Shown here: piece by piece, positions 24,651-34,444 of the stretch | Layout: the number at the start of each line of letters is the position of its first letter | Numbering within the stretch: the first letter of the stretch is position 1 | DNA from: an uncultured Lachnospiraceae bacterium | GTDB taxonomy: Bacteria; Bacillota; Clostridia; Lachnospirales; Lachnospiraceae | Direction: 5' to 3' | Assembly (NCBI GenBank): GCA_902761225.1 | Contig: CACWJQ010000001.1 | Span: 62,001 to 126,000 of the forward strand | Length of the DNA stretch: 64,000 bases | Position numbers and translations under genes: made by a program | The notes under the pieces: generated by a model | Databases searched by the model: none | What the model was told of the DNA's origin: nothing | Seen by the model: only the letters and a program-made list of their open reading frames with translations

Positions 24651-24678
24651 TAAGTCAGAAAGACTGATTTGAAAAAAG

Positions 24679-24717
24679 AGCCTGAGTGTGCTATTTTAAA
24701 GCGTACGCACTCAGGCT
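24679..24717. terminator. Terminator hairpin, stronger on the minus strand
   Basis: AGCCTGAGTG (24679-24688) pairs with CACTCAGGCT (24708-24717). On the plus strand the tail is only TCATTAATTT, whereas on the minus strand the stem is followed by CTTTTTTC. It probably ends the 22071 gene. No minus-strand gene upstream needs it. Confidence 0.65.
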
Positions 24718-24760
24718 TCATTAATTTGAAGAAAGTAACTTAAGGAGATATAAAGAAAAA

Positions 24761-25858
24761 ATGAAACTAGGAATCGTAGGTCTTCCTAACGTCGGGAAGA
24801 GCACACTTTTTAATTCAATAACAAAGGCGGGAGCGCAGGCTGCGAACTTCCCCTTTTGCACAATAGATCCCAATGTGGGAGTTGTAGCCGTTCCCGATGA
24901 GAGGATCGAGAAGCTTGGTAAACTCTATAACACCAAGAAGGTGACTCCTGCCACCATAGAATTCGTGGATATCGCCGGACTCGTAAAGGGCGCGTCAAAG
25001 GGTGAAGGCCTGGGAAACCAGTTCCTTGCCAATATACGTGAAGTGGACGCCATAGTTCATGTTGTAAGATGCTTTGATGATGACAACGTTATCCATGTTG
25101 ACGGAAGCGTTGATGCCATAAGAGATATTGAGACCATTAATCTTGAGCTCATCTTTGCAGATCTTGAAGTTCTTGAAAAGCGTATTGCCAAGGTTGCCAA
25201 GACCGCGAGAATGGACAAGACGGCTGCCAAGGAACTTGATCTGCTGGAGAGATTTAAGGCGCATCTTGAGGCGAATAACGCTGCAAGAAGCCTTGTTACG
25301 GATGATGAGGATGAGATAAAGTTCCGCAGGGAATTTAATCTTCTTACTGATAAGCCCGTGATCTATGCCGCAAATGTTGAAGACGGAGACCTTGCTGATG
25401 ATGGTGCTTCCAACGAACAGGTAAAGAAGGTCAGGGAGTTTGCAGCCGGTGAAGGATCGGAGGTTTTTGTCATCTCCGCCAGAACTGAAGAGGAGATCTC
25501 TGAACTGGATGAGGAAGAGAAGAAGGAATTTCTCGAAGCGCTCGGCCTTAAGGAATCCGGACTTGAGAAGCTCGTGAGGGCAAGCTACGATCTTCTCGGA
25601 CTTATGAGCTTCCTCACGGCTGGTGAGGATGAGTGCCGTGCATGGACCATTAAAAAGGGAACCAAGGCTCCCCAGGCAGCCGGCAAGATCCATACCGATT
25701 TCGAGAGAGGATTTATCAAGGCGGAAGTCATCAATTATCAGGACCTTCTCGACAACGGTTCCATTGCTGCAGCTAAGGAGAAGGGCATTGTCCGCATTGA
25801 GGGTAAGGAGTATGTTGTTCAGGACGGAGATGTGATCCTTTTCAGGTTTAACGTATGA
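24761..25858 (+). CDS. ychF: Redox-regulated ATPase/GTPase YchF (OLA1 family)
   Basis: 365 residues. Obg-related G domain with G1 [12 protein letters not shown], the Ala/Phe-rich switch region ([18 protein letters not shown]), G3 [14 protein letters not shown] and a NVED-type G4 instead of NKxD, which gives YchF its ATP preference. A coiled-coil arm and a C-terminal TGS domain follow ([24 protein letters not shown] region at ~303-322). It binds ribosomes and is linked to oxidative stress and translation start. The ribosome site AAGGAG is good. It overlaps lgt by 4 nt. Confidence 0.96.
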   Translation: MKLGIVGLPNVGKSTLFNSITKAGAQAANFPFCTIDPNVGVVAVPDERIEKLGKLYNTKKVTPATIEFVDIAGLVKGASKGEGLGNQFLANIREVDAIVHVVRCFDDDNVIHVDGSVDAIRDIETINLELIFADLEVLEKRIAKVAKTARMDKTAAKELDLLERFKAHLEANNAARSLVTDDEDEIKFRREFNLLTDKPVIYAANVEDGDLADDGASNEQVKKVREFAAGEGSEVFVISARTEEEISELDEEEKKEFLEALGLKESGLEKLVRASYDLLGLMSFLTAGEDECRAWTIKKGTKAPQAAGKIHTDFERGFIKAEVINYQDLLDNGSIAAAKEKGIVRIEGKEYVVQDGDVILFRFNV

Positions 25859-26757
25859 TGAATCCTACCGATATATCATTTCCGAATCTCGGTCTATATC
25901 TGAAGAATGTTCCTCAGGGCTTTTCTGTTTTCGGCTTTGAGATCAAGCTGTATGCCATCTGCGTTGTGCTTGGAATGTTTGCGGGCGGCAGTCTTGCTGC
26001 GTGGATAGCTAAGCGTGAGGGATGGAGTAAAGAGATCATCTGGGACTTTTTCTATTACGGGGTGTTCTTCGGAGTGCTCGGCGCCAGAGTGTACTATGTC
26101 ATCTTTGCCTGGGATTATTACAGGAATGATATTAAGCAGATATTCAATATAAGGCAGGGCGGGCTTGCCATCTACGGAGGCGTTCTTGCCGCGTTTCTTA
26201 CCGTCTTTATCTACTGCCGTGTAAAGAAGCTGAATGGACTGAGGCTTCTGGATACATGCGTTCCGGGACTTATACTTGGGCAGGCCATCGGAAGGTGGGG
26301 CAATTTCTTCAACAGGGAAGTGTTCGGAGAATATACGGATAATATTTTTGCGATGCGCCTTCCCGTAGCAGCCGTAAGGACCAGGGATATCAGCGAATCC
26401 ATACAGGCTCATATGCAGGCCGGTGACAACTTTATCCAGGTTCATCCCACTTTCCTTTATGAGAGTCTCTGGAACATAGGAGTTGTGATACTGCTCGTTC
26501 TGTTTGGCAGAGTCAGAAAGTTCTACGGCGAGATAGGTCTTCTGTATATGGCAGGATACGGTCTCGGAAGATTTTGGATAGAGGGGATACGCACGGATAC
26601 GCTGTTTATTCCCGGAACAACTCTTGCCGTGTCACAGGTTCTGGCCATTGTGATGCTGGTATTCAGTCTCGTATGCGATGTGGTTGTAAGGGTACAGATA
26701 TCCCGCGGAAAATTTAAATCTATCGTTTTTTGCCCACTAATTCCCCCTGAAAACTAA
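25855..26757 (+). CDS. lgt: Prolipoprotein diacylglyceryl transferase
   Basis: 300 residues, about seven membrane segments, with the Lgt signature GLILGQAIGRWGNFFNREVFG and HPTFLYESLWN. It attaches diacylglycerol from phosphatidylglycerol to the lipobox cysteine of prelipoproteins, for example the LRR lipoprotein at 47157. It starts within an ATGATG that overlaps the ychF stop codon, so the two genes are translationally coupled. The C-terminal tail (KSIVFCPLIPPEN) is not typical and may be poorly conserved. A terminator follows. Confidence 0.94.
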   Translation: MMNPTDISFPNLGLYLKNVPQGFSVFGFEIKLYAICVVLGMFAGGSLAAWIAKREGWSKEIIWDFFYYGVFFGVLGARVYYVIFAWDYYRNDIKQIFNIRQGGLAIYGGVLAAFLTVFIYCRVKKLNGLRLLDTCVPGLILGQAIGRWGNFFNREVFGEYTDNIFAMRLPVAAVRTRDISESIQAHMQAGDNFIQVHPTFLYESLWNIGVVILLVLFGRVRKFYGEIGLLYMAGYGLGRFWIEGIRTDTLFIPGTTLAVSQVLAIVMLVFSLVCDVVVRVQISRGKFKSIVFCPLIPPEN

Positions 26758-26779
26758 ATCTTGTATTCTTTGTTAAATC

Positions 26780-26816
26780 GGACCCCCGAAATGTAGATTT
26801 TGGGGGTCGTTTTTTG
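26780..26816 (+). terminator. Rho-independent terminator after lgt
   Basis: GACCCCC pairs with GGGGGTC, with inner AAA/TTT pairing, followed by GTTTTTTG. It separates ychF-lgt from the cell-division cluster. Confidence 0.9.
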
Positions 26817-26861
26817 TCAATTTTTACCCAAACAAATTATTAAATTTCTGCCCTAAAACCC

Positions 26862-26938
26862 TTGCAAAATGCGCATTTATTCGGTATTATTTACTTGTTC
26901 GTGGGAAGAAGTGGGAAAGTTCAACCTAAAAAGTGGGA
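26862..26938 (+). promoter_or_regulatory. dcw cluster promoter with MraZ boxes
   Basis: TTGCAA (26862-26867), a 17-nt spacer and TATTAT (26885-26890) form the promoter. Three GTGGGA direct repeats follow at 26901, 26911 and 26933, the classic MraZ operator motif, with 10-nt and then 22-nt spacing; one position of a regular array is skipped. They lie downstream of the start site, fitting autorepression by MraZ. Confidence 0.85.
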
Positions 26939-26965
26939 AAAATCCCGAACGAGGATAGAACCGAA

Positions 26966-27406
26966 ATGACTGGCCTTATAGGCGAATACAACAGAACAAT
27001 AGACGCCAAAGGCCGTATGTCAGTCCCCTCCAAGTTCACTGCAGTTCTCGGAGATTCTTTTGTTATTTCAAGAGGTTTGGATGGCTGTCTTGTGATCTAC
27101 ACGATCGAGGATTGGGAAGAGTTCAACGAGAAGATGAGCAAGCTGAATGCAGCTGACAGAACAGTCCGTGAACTCAAGAGATTCTTCGGAGCGGGTGCCG
27201 CACAGGTGGATGTGGATGACCACGGAAGGATCCTGGTACCGGCCAACCTGATAAAGCACGCCGGCCTTACCAAGGACGTGACGATAGTAGGAACAGCAGA
27301 CGGCCGGGCAGAAGTGTGGGATACAGCCAGATGGAATGCATGTAACGAGGATATCAATCCTGAAGAAGCTGCTCAGAGCCTTTTTGAAAAGGGAATCGTT
27401 CTTTAA
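26966..27406 (+). CDS. mraZ: Transcriptional regulator MraZ
   Basis: 146 residues with two SpoVT-AbrB-like repeats (GEYNRTIDAKGRMSVPSKF and AAQVDVDDHGRILVPANLI). It forms a ring that binds the GTGGGA repeats upstream and represses the division and cell-wall cluster. ATG at 26966 is the start (GAGG about 10 nt before); the in-frame GTG at 26933 is part of the third operator repeat and has no ribosome site. First gene of mraZ-rsmH-ftsL-pbp-ftsW-ftsQ. Confidence 0.95.
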   Translation: MTGLIGEYNRTIDAKGRMSVPSKFTAVLGDSFVISRGLDGCLVIYTIEDWEEFNEKMSKLNAADRTVRELKRFFGAGAAQVDVDDHGRILVPANLIKHAGLTKDVTIVGTADGRAEVWDTARWNACNEDINPEEAAQSLFEKGIVL

Positions 27407-27409
27407 CAG

Positions 27410-28342
27410 ATGGAATTCAAACATACTTCGGTACTGCTGAATGAAACAATTGATAGCATGATGGTCCGCTCCGATGGGATATACCTGGACGGTACACTCG
27501 GCGGAGCGGGCCACTCCTCCCATATAGCATCAAAGCTTACGACCGGTCATCTCTACGGAACAGATCAGGATGGGGATGCAATCGAAGCGGCAACAAAGAG
27601 ACTTGAACCTTATGCGGATAAGGTGAGCATCATCAGAACGAATTACCGCAATGCGGTAGGAATCCTCAGAGAGATGGGGATAGGCGGAGCGGACGGAATA
27701 CTTCTGGATCTCGGAGTAAGTTCCTGGCAGTTTGATAACGGCGACAGAGGCTTTTCGTATAACACGGATGCTCCGCTGGACATGAGGATGGATACCAGGA
27801 AGGATCTTTCGGCGGCGGTGATCGTCAACGAATATCCGGAAGAAGAGATCAGAAGGATACTGAGAGATTACGGAGAAGAAAGATTTGCACCGCAGATCGC
27901 GCGGGGAATTGCCAGAGCGCGGGAAGCGAAACGTATAGAGACCACCTTCGAACTGAACGACATCATAAGGGAATCGATACCGGCTAAGTTCAGGGCAAAT
28001 GGTCATCCGTCAAGACAGACATTCCAGGCACTCAGGATAGCCTGCAACGATGAACTGGATGTACTTGAGGGGTCGCTTGAGGAAATGGCGGATTTCCTTA
28101 ATCCCGGCGGAAGGCTCTGCATCATAACATTCCATTCGCTGGAAGACCGAATAGTAAAGAACGCATTTAAGAGATTTGAAGATCCCTGCATATGTCCTCC
28201 GGGTTTTCCGAAGTGCGTATGCGGCAGAGTATCAAAAGGAAAAGTAATAACAAGAAAACCTATCGTTCCCTCGGAAGAAGAGATAAAGGATAATCCGAGA
28301 TCGAGGAGCGCAAAACTAAGGGTATTTGAACGGGGAGAATAA
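27410..28342 (+). CDS. rsmH: 16S rRNA (cytosine(1402)-N(4))-methyltransferase RsmH
   Basis: 310 residues. N-terminal HTSVLLNETID, SAM-binding DGTLGGAGHS, then GILLDLGVSSWQFDNGDRGFS, GHPSRQTFQALRIACNDEL and LCIITFHSLEDRIVKNAF are all RsmH (MraW) hallmarks. It methylates C1402 in the decoding centre of 16S rRNA. It starts 3 nt after mraZ, and its stop is 1 nt from the ftsL start, so expression is tightly coupled. Confidence 0.97.
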   Translation: MEFKHTSVLLNETIDSMMVRSDGIYLDGTLGGAGHSSHIASKLTTGHLYGTDQDGDAIEAATKRLEPYADKVSIIRTNYRNAVGILREMGIGGADGILLDLGVSSWQFDNGDRGFSYNTDAPLDMRMDTRKDLSAAVIVNEYPEEEIRRILRDYGEERFAPQIARGIARAREAKRIETTFELNDIIRESIPAKFRANGHPSRQTFQALRIACNDELDVLEGSLEEMADFLNPGGRLCIITFHSLEDRIVKNAFKRFEDPCICPPGFPKCVCGRVSKGKVITRKPIVPSEEEIKDNPRSRSAKLRVFERGE

Positions 28343-28343
28343 A

Positions 28344-28787
28344 ATGGCAATTCGTACTAGTTATTCAGATTTTGTACAGGGTACAGCAGTAAGAAAGGAA
28401 GCACCTGCACAGAGACCTTTCGTGCGTCCCGAGGAGCACAGGGCACAGGTCAGGAAACATGCAAGGAGAAGAGTATCTCTTCCCGTTGCGGCTTCCGCAA
28501 TGCTTGCTCTGTTTTCTTTTGCCATTTGTGCATACATGATGGTATCATATGTGAGGCTTCGCAGTGAGCTCACAGAGATGAACCGTTCCGTAACCGCAAA
28601 GAGATCTGAGCTCAGTTCCATGATCTCTCACAATGATGCAGAGTATAACCGCATCATGGCGAGCGTTGATCTCAGTGAGATCGAAGCCATTGCCAGAGGA
28701 GAGCTCGGAATGACATATGCAAGCGAAGGTCAGATCTGCTTCTACTCAGGTGAGACCAGTGATTATATGAGAAGATACGGAAACTGA
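28344..28787 (+). CDS. FtsL-like division protein
   Basis: 147 residues with a basic cytoplasmic head (HARRRVSL), one membrane helix (44-69), and an extracytoplasmic coiled coil (VRLRSELTEMNRSVTAKRSE) ending in a short domain. Size, topology and position between rsmH and the class B PBP fit FtsL, which forms the FtsQLB-type complex that activates septal synthesis. FtsL sequences diverge, so the call rests on layout. ATG at 28344 has GGGGAG at 6 nt; the TTG at 28326 is rejected. Confidence 0.85.
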   Translation: MAIRTSYSDFVQGTAVRKEAPAQRPFVRPEEHRAQVRKHARRRVSLPVAASAMLALFSFAICAYMMVSYVRLRSELTEMNRSVTAKRSELSSMISHNDAEYNRIMASVDLSEIEAIARGELGMTYASEGQICFYSGETSDYMRRYGN

Positions 28788-28792
28788 TATAA

Positions 28793-31105
28793 ATGGCTTT
28801 GAAAGACAGATCCTCCAAAAAGGATAAAAACGAAAAAAAGAAAAAAAGCACGCGGGGAACGTACTCAGCCAGACAGATAAGAATGGGAAAGCTGAGTGCG
28901 TTGTTTGCTGCTATGCTGATACTTCTGACACTTCTGTCAGTAAAGCTCGTAAAGATAGTAACGGAATATGGCGATGAGTATCAAAGGATAGTGCTGTCCA
29001 ACCAGAGATACGACTCAGTGATAATCCCCTTCAGAAGAGGGGATATTGTTGATTGTAAGGGCACTATTCTTGCGACCAGTGAGAAGGTCTATAACCTGAT
29101 AGTCGATGCATCGGTTATGATGACATATGACGATCACAGATATCTTGAACCCACTCTCAACGCGCTTTCTGCCTGCTTTCCCAATATTAATATCCAGGAA
29201 CTCAGGGCTTTTGTTGTAAATAACGAATCAAGCCACTACCGCATCCTGGCAAAGAGACTTACCTACGGTGAAATCAGTGAGTTCCTCAATATGCAGGCTA
29301 ACAATTCCTACATCCGCGGTGTCACATTTGAGGAAGAGTACAGAAGGATCTATCCCATGGGAACACTTTGTTCCACGATCCTTGGATATACCACCGGCAA
29401 TACCAATTCCGGAGGAATGTACGGACTTGAGGAATATTATGAATCCGTTCTCACAGGTACGGACGGAAGGGAGTACGGTTACCAGAATGAGGACGCCACT
29501 CTCGAAAGGACCATCAAGCCTGCGGTTGACGGATATACCATCCATACGACCATAGACGCCACCATACAGAGGATCGTAGAAGATAAGCTTAACGAGTTCA
29601 ATACGACCTACACCAACAATTACAGGGCCGGTAACGGAGCAGAGAACCTCGGCTGTATCATAATGGATATCAATTCCGGAGAGATCCTTGCAATGGCTGA
29701 TTTTCCCGGATACAATCCCGCCGATTACATGAATACGGATCCCCTTATCGGATGCAAGTATTACGAAGCGGTGACCAATGCTGCCGGTTATATCGAATAC
29801 AGAAAGTCCCAGGACGTCATCACTCAGGAGATGCTTGATGAGATGACCCAGGACCAGATCAATGTCAATCTTTACAATCTCTGGAAAAACCAGTGCATCA
29901 GTTATACATATGAGCCGGGATCTACCGCAAAGCCCTTCTGTGTGGCAGCGGCTCTCGACAGCGGCGCGATAACCGGAGACGAGGTCTATACATGCAACGG
30001 AGCTCTTCAGGTTGCGAACTATTACATCAAGTGCCATACCTATGAGTCCGGCGGTGACGGTGTTGTAACCGTTCAGGATTCGATAGCATGGAGCTGTAAC
30101 GTAGCCCTTATGAAGATCGCACAGACTCTCGGTGCAGAGAATATGTGCAAGTACCAGAGGATATTCAATCTCGGTCTTAAGACAGGCATCGATCTTGCGG
30201 GAGAAGCAAGGACAGATACACTGGTCTACAATAACCAGACAATGGGCCCTGTCGATCTTGCTACCAACTCATTCGGACAGAACTTCAATGCCACAATGAT
30301 CCAGATGATCGCCGGCTTCAGTTCCCTTATAAACGGCGGATATTATTATGAGCCCCACCTTGTCAGCCAGATCACGGATTCCACAGGTGCCGTGGTCCAG
30401 ACCATAGAGCCCAGAGTGCTCAGACAGACTGTATCGGAGTCTGTATCCGAGAGAATGAGACAGTACTGCAGAGCCACTGTTATGGAAGAGGGCGGTTCAA
30501 GACGAAGCGGAAGAAATGCAAGGCCCTTCGGATATGCCATCGGCGGTAAGACCGGAACGGCACAGACCATTCCCCGTGAGACCGGACAGATCGTCATCTC
30601 ATTCATGGGATTTGCACCTGCTGATGATCCTCAGATCGCTATCTATGTTGTCATAGACAGACCTAATTTTGCCAAGCAGGATAACGTTAAGTATGCATGT
30701 CTTCTCTGCAGGGATATCCTTCAGGAAGTTCTTCCCTACATGGGGATCTATATGACGGAGCCTCTTTCCGACGAGGAGATAAGATACCTTGAAGAAAAGC
30801 AGCTTGAGAATACCCTCAAGTATACCCAGGGTACCGGCACATCCGATAACGGAAGCCAGACAGAGGATCCTTACGAACAGATCGAGATGACCCAGATCAC
30901 CGATTCTACCGGTGAAACGGCTAACGTATATCCCAGATGGATGTCATATCCCATCGATCCCGCAACGGGCTACAGAGTGGGACCTGACGGAACCAAGTAT
31001 GATGCGGATACGGGTGAACTCGCATACGGAACCTCTACCATCCTGGATGATTCGATCCCCGTCAATGACAATCTGGATTCGGACACCATAAGAACCAATA
31101 ACTGA
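28793..31105 (+). CDS. Class B penicillin-binding protein (FtsI/PBP2-type transpeptidase)
   Basis: 770 residues: N-terminal membrane helix (~33-58), the dimerisation/pedestal domain with RRGDIVDCKG, and a transpeptidase domain with the three active-site motifs: Ser377-TAK, Ser434-CN and Lys586-TG. It makes septal peptidoglycan cross-links with FtsW. There are no PASTA repeats. The ~130-residue C-terminal tail is low-complexity and rich in Thr, Asp and Gly (WMSYPIDPATGYRVGPDG). An insert around 310-360 (YYEAVTNAAGYIEYRKSQD) looks lineage-specific. Start 28793 is 5 nt after ftsL. Confidence 0.93.
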   Translation: MALKDRSSKKDKNEKKKKSTRGTYSARQIRMGKLSALFAAMLILLTLLSVKLVKIVTEYGDEYQRIVLSNQRYDSVIIPFRRGDIVDCKGTILATSEKVYNLIVDASVMMTYDDHRYLEPTLNALSACFPNINIQELRAFVVNNESSHYRILAKRLTYGEISEFLNMQANNSYIRGVTFEEEYRRIYPMGTLCSTILGYTTGNTNSGGMYGLEEYYESVLTGTDGREYGYQNEDATLERTIKPAVDGYTIHTTIDATIQRIVEDKLNEFNTTYTNNYRAGNGAENLGCIIMDINSGEILAMADFPGYNPADYMNTDPLIGCKYYEAVTNAAGYIEYRKSQDVITQEMLDEMTQDQINVNLYNLWKNQCISYTYEPGSTAKPFCVAAALDSGAITGDEVYTCNGALQVANYYIKCHTYESGGDGVVTVQDSIAWSCNVALMKIAQTLGAENMCKYQRIFNLGLKTGIDLAGEARTDTLVYNNQTMGPVDLATNSFGQNFNATMIQMIAGFSSLINGGYYYEPHLVSQITDSTGAVVQTIEPRVLRQTVSESVSERMRQYCRATVMEEGGSRRSGRNARPFGYAIGGKTGTAQTIPRETGQIVISFMGFAPADDPQIAIYVVIDRPNFAKQDNVKYACLLCRDILQEVLPYMGIYMTEPLSDEEIRYLEEKQLENTLKYTQGTGTSDNGSQTEDPYEQIEMTQITDSTGETANVYPRWMSYPIDPATGYRVGPDGTKYDADTGELAYGTSTILDDSIPVNDNLDSDTIRTNN

Positions 31106-31118
31106 TGAAAGTAAGATA

Positions 31119-32354
31119 ATGGCAGCAAACAGGAACACAAAACAGAATAAGACCGGCGAGGTGATCAAGGGAAATTTTAAGAACGCCGCTGCCAATTTAA
31201 GCGACTATGTGGAGACCGATGTGGATATGAACCTGGTCTTCATAGTCCTGTTCCTGCTGGGCTTTGGACTACTCATGGTCTATTCCGCATCCTCTTATGT
31301 GGCATTCAGGGATTTCGGCAATTCCGCATACTTTTTCAAGAAACAGATAACTGCGGATCTGCTTGGGATAGTGGCCATGATCGTCACTGTTTTCGTGCCT
31401 CTTAAGTGGGTCGAAAAAAATAAGAGTACAAAATACCTGATAGCTGCTCTGGCCAATGTGGTTCTGTTCCTGGTAATTCCCTTTGGGATCGAGTCCCACG
31501 GAGCCAGAAGATGGATACAGATCCCCGGTATCGGAGGCAGCCTTCAGCCTGCAGAGATCACCAAGCTTTTAATGATAGTATTTCTCGCAGCCATGATAAA
31601 TTCCATGGGAAATGCGTATATATCCTCGTGGAAAGGATTCCTGTTCTGTATGGCCATGGCGTCATTTTCTTCGTTTCTGCTCTATGCCCTGACAGATAAT
31701 CTGAGTTCTGCGCTTATCGTTTTTATGATCGCATTTGTCATGTGCTTTGTGGCATCCCAGGATTTCAAAAAATATATCCTGCTTGTCGCGCTTGGACTTG
31801 CGGCGGCCGCGGGGGTTGTGGCATATGTTGAGAGCAATTCCTCAGCAACGGAAGGTTCATTCAGACTTACCCGTGTATCCTCCTGGCTTCATCCCGAGAA
31901 TTCCGCAGAGACTTCCGCTCACCAGATGCTGCAGGGCTTGTATGCCATAGGCAACGGCGGATGGTTCGGAAGAGGACTCGGACAGAGCGTTCAGAAGGTA
32001 TCTGTCCTTCCCGAGCCCCAGAACGATATGATATTTGCCGTAATATGCGAGGAACTTGGCATAGTCGGTGCGATATCCCTGATGATAATGTTCATCCTGC
32101 TGATATACAGAATGCTCCTTATCGCCAAGAATGCCAGGGACAGGTTCTCATTTTTGCTCGTATCCGGCGTAATGGCCCATTTTGCGATACAGATAATCCT
32201 CAATATCGCGGTTGTTACAGGTTCCATTCCCAATACCGGCGTATCGCTGCCCTTCATAAGCTACGGCGGATCTTCAGCTCTTTTCCTCCTTATAGAGGTG
32301 GGCCTTGTACTTAATGTGGACAGGGCTTCAAGGGCGGAAAGCAGGGAGCGTTGA
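31119..32354 (+). CDS. ftsW: Septal peptidoglycan polymerase FtsW
   Basis: 411-residue SEDS protein with about ten membrane segments; motifs LLMVYSASSYVAF, GARRWIQIPGIGGSLQPAE (substrate loop) and ISYGGSSALF near the C-terminus. It polymerises glycan strands with the class B PBP encoded just upstream. SpoVE or RodA are alternative SEDS names, but the position in the dcw cluster favours FtsW. Start ATG at 31119, 13 nt after the PBP stop. It overlaps the next gene by 4 nt. Confidence 0.92.
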   Translation: MAANRNTKQNKTGEVIKGNFKNAAANLSDYVETDVDMNLVFIVLFLLGFGLLMVYSASSYVAFRDFGNSAYFFKKQITADLLGIVAMIVTVFVPLKWVEKNKSTKYLIAALANVVLFLVIPFGIESHGARRWIQIPGIGGSLQPAEITKLLMIVFLAAMINSMGNAYISSWKGFLFCMAMASFSSFLLYALTDNLSSALIVFMIAFVMCFVASQDFKKYILLVALGLAAAAGVVAYVESNSSATEGSFRLTRVSSWLHPENSAETSAHQMLQGLYAIGNGGWFGRGLGQSVQKVSVLPEPQNDMIFAVICEELGIVGAISLMIMFILLIYRMLLIAKNARDRFSFLLVSGVMAHFAIQIILNIAVVTGSIPNTGVSLPFISYGGSSALFLLIEVGLVLNVDRASRAESRER

Positions 32355-33103
32355 GCCGGGAGAGGGGCACAGGCATCCGCAGGATAATGATACCTGTGCT
32401 GATATTTTTACTTGTATTCGCCTGCGTTATGGGAGTTGCATATTTCCTGGAGATATACAGGGTGGATCCGACGAAGATCTATGTTGACGGTAACACTCAT
32501 TACACAAATCAGGAGATCTCTGATATAGTAATGACCGGGCCTTTGGGCGATAATTCGGTGGTTCTTTCCCTTAAGTACAAGAACAGGAAGATCACCGATG
32601 TTCCCTTTGTGGATGCCATAACCGTGGAGGTCATAGCATCCGACTCCATCAGGATAAGGGTGTTTGAGAAGGCTCTTGCCGGTTATGTCAGATATCTTGA
32701 CAGATATATCTATTTTGATAAGGACGGCACGGTTGTCGAGAGCTCCGAGGTGCTGACAAAGGGTATTCCCCAGGTTACCGGTATTGTTTTTTCCGGGATA
32801 CAGGTGGGAAAGCCGCTGACTTCCGATGATACGGATATTTTTGCAAGGACCCTGGATCTTACCAAGCTTCTTGGAAAATATGAGCTTTCCGCGGATAGGA
32901 TACACTTCCACGAAAACGGAGAGGTTACCGTATACTTCGGGAACGCGAGAGTGGATCTGGGTAAGGATGAGCAGGGGATCGAGGACAAGGTCATGCTCCT
33001 CGGTAAATTCCTTGAAAGAGTCGGTAATATGAGCGGTGTTCTGGATATGGAGGAGTACAGCCCTGAAGGGATTTATGTATTTACCCCCGACGAAACCGAC
33101 TGA
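32351..33103 (+). CDS. ftsQ: FtsQ/DivIB division protein
   Basis: 250 residues with a basic N-terminus, one membrane helix (~13-32), and a POTRA domain (IYRVDPTKIYVDGNTHYTNQEI, then VPFVDAITVEVIASDSIRIRVFE) followed by the beta domain. It links FtsZ-ring assembly with the synthases. The start is uncertain: TTG at 32351 overlaps the ftsW stop (TTGA) with GGGAG very close, while ATG at 32387 would leave almost no cytoplasmic head. I keep 32351. Confidence 0.88.
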   Translation: MSRERGTGIRRIMIPVLIFLLVFACVMGVAYFLEIYRVDPTKIYVDGNTHYTNQEISDIVMTGPLGDNSVVLSLKYKNRKITDVPFVDAITVEVIASDSIRIRVFEKALAGYVRYLDRYIYFDKDGTVVESSEVLTKGIPQVTGIVFSGIQVGKPLTSDDTDIFARTLDLTKLLGKYELSADRIHFHENGEVTVYFGNARVDLGKDEQGIEDKVMLLGKFLERVGNMSGVLDMEEYSPEGIYVFTPDETD

Positions 33104-33128
33104 AGAACACAATATATTGAAAAAAAAG

Positions 33129-33157
33129 TTGAAAAAAAGGCATTTTTCAACTATTAT
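33129..33157 (+). promoter_or_regulatory. ftsZ promoter
   Basis: TTGAAA (33129-33134), 17-nt spacer, TATTAT (33152-33157). The spacer is part of an inverted repeat, GTTGAAAAA/TTTTTCAAC (33128-33151), which could be an operator or a weak hairpin. It gives ftsZ a start independent of the MraZ-controlled transcript. Confidence 0.75.
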
Positions 33158-33177
33158 TTACAAGGATGTTGACACTT

Positions 33178-34425
33178 ATGCAGGAGGATAAAGCCTTGTA
33201 CGAGATTAAAGAGCTCACAAAGCCCAATGGAAAAGCAAAGATTGTAGTAGTGGGTGTCGGCGGTGCCGGTAACAACGTTGTCGACAGAATGATAGAAGAT
33301 GAGGTCACGGGTGTTCAGTTCGTGGCTATGAATACGGATCTTCAGGACCTCGAGCTTTCGCTCGCATCCGATAAGGTCCCCCTCGGTGAGAAGGTCACTC
33401 AGGGTCTTGGAGCAGGAGCCGATCCCGAGGTCGGTGCAAAGGCTGCCCAGGAAAGCCTTGATCAGATCAAGGAACAGATCAAAGATGCAGACATGGTCTT
33501 CATAGTATGCGGAATGGGCGGCGGAACCGGAACCGGTGCCGCACCTGTCATCGCACATGAAGCAAGACAGATGGGAAAGCTTACCGTAGGTGTTATGACC
33601 ACGCCTTTCTCCATCGAAAGAGCAGTAAGAAGAGAGAATGCCGAAAACGGGATCGCCAAGATCCGTGAGGATCTCGATACCATACTTGTGATTCCCAATG
33701 ACAAGCTGTTCAATCTTGCCAGCAAGTCAACTCCCATCAAGCAGATGTTCAAGCTTGCAGATGAGGTTGTAAAGCAGGCAGTAAGAGGAATCACAGATAT
33801 CATCAATGAGGACGGTGTCATCAATCTTGACTTCAGGGATATCGAAAGAGCCATGAAGGATAAGGGAACCGCTCTTATCGGTATCGGAGAAGCAGAGGGA
33901 GAAGGAAGAGCGATTGCTGCAGCCAAGGCTGCCGTTGAGAGCAAGCTTCTTGATTCCAGCATCGAAACAGCACAGGCTGTCATCATCAATATCGTCGGTT
34001 CCGTTACTGCCGGTGATATGACTGATATCGAAGAGTATTTCAAGGAACTCATCGGTGATGATGTTAACTTCTATCTCGGTGTAAGAGATGATGAGAGCAT
34101 GGGTGAGAAGCTCAGCGTTACCGTTATCGCAACAGGTATCGCTGACGGAAACCAGGGCGGAGGATATGATGTTCGCCAGGCTGCTCCCGCTTCACAGGCA
34201 AGATTCGGCACAGCTAATATTCCTTCCCTTGACAATGTGGGATTTGGTCCTGCGTCCTCAGCTGCTCCCGCACCTGCTGCTCCGGCTCAGCCCGTAACAG
34301 AGAGACAGATCGGACAGATGAGAACCGTTAATCCTTCCAGTTTCTCTGCAGGAAACCTTAAGCCCAGAGTAGAGAATGTGCACATGGATGTTCCTTCGTT
34401 CCTCAGAAAGAAGAACGGAGACTGA
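33178..34425 (+). CDS. ftsZ: Cell division protein FtsZ
   Basis: 415 residues. GTPase core with VVGVGGAGNNVVDRM, the signature GMGGGTGTGAAPVIA and NLDFRDIERAM. A variable Ala/Pro-rich linker (~345-385) precedes the conserved C-terminal peptide VPSFLRKK that binds SepF or FtsA. It polymerises into the Z-ring. ATG at 33178 is preferred because the ATG at 33166 abuts the AAGG ribosome site. No ftsA is present in the cluster. It has its own promoter upstream. Confidence 0.97.
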   Translation: MQEDKALYEIKELTKPNGKAKIVVVGVGGAGNNVVDRMIEDEVTGVQFVAMNTDLQDLELSLASDKVPLGEKVTQGLGAGADPEVGAKAAQESLDQIKEQIKDADMVFIVCGMGGGTGTGAAPVIAHEARQMGKLTVGVMTTPFSIERAVRRENAENGIAKIREDLDTILVIPNDKLFNLASKSTPIKQMFKLADEVVKQAVRGITDIINEDGVINLDFRDIERAMKDKGTALIGIGEAEGEGRAIAAAKAAVESKLLDSSIETAQAVIINIVGSVTAGDMTDIEEYFKELIGDDVNFYLGVRDDESMGEKLSVTVIATGIADGNQGGGYDVRQAAPASQARFGTANIPSLDNVGFGPASSAAPAPAAPAQPVTERQIGQMRTVNPSSFSAGNLKPRVENVHMDVPSFLRKKNGD

Positions 34426-34444
34426 TCTGACAAAGAGGTGGCCC

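Noticed and set aside
24995..25693. 232-codon minus-strand frame
   Set aside because: Shadow of ychF, whose GTPase motifs are unmistakable.
26933..26965. Longer MraZ starting at GTG 26933
   Set aside because: The GTG belongs to the third MraZ box and lacks a ribosome site.
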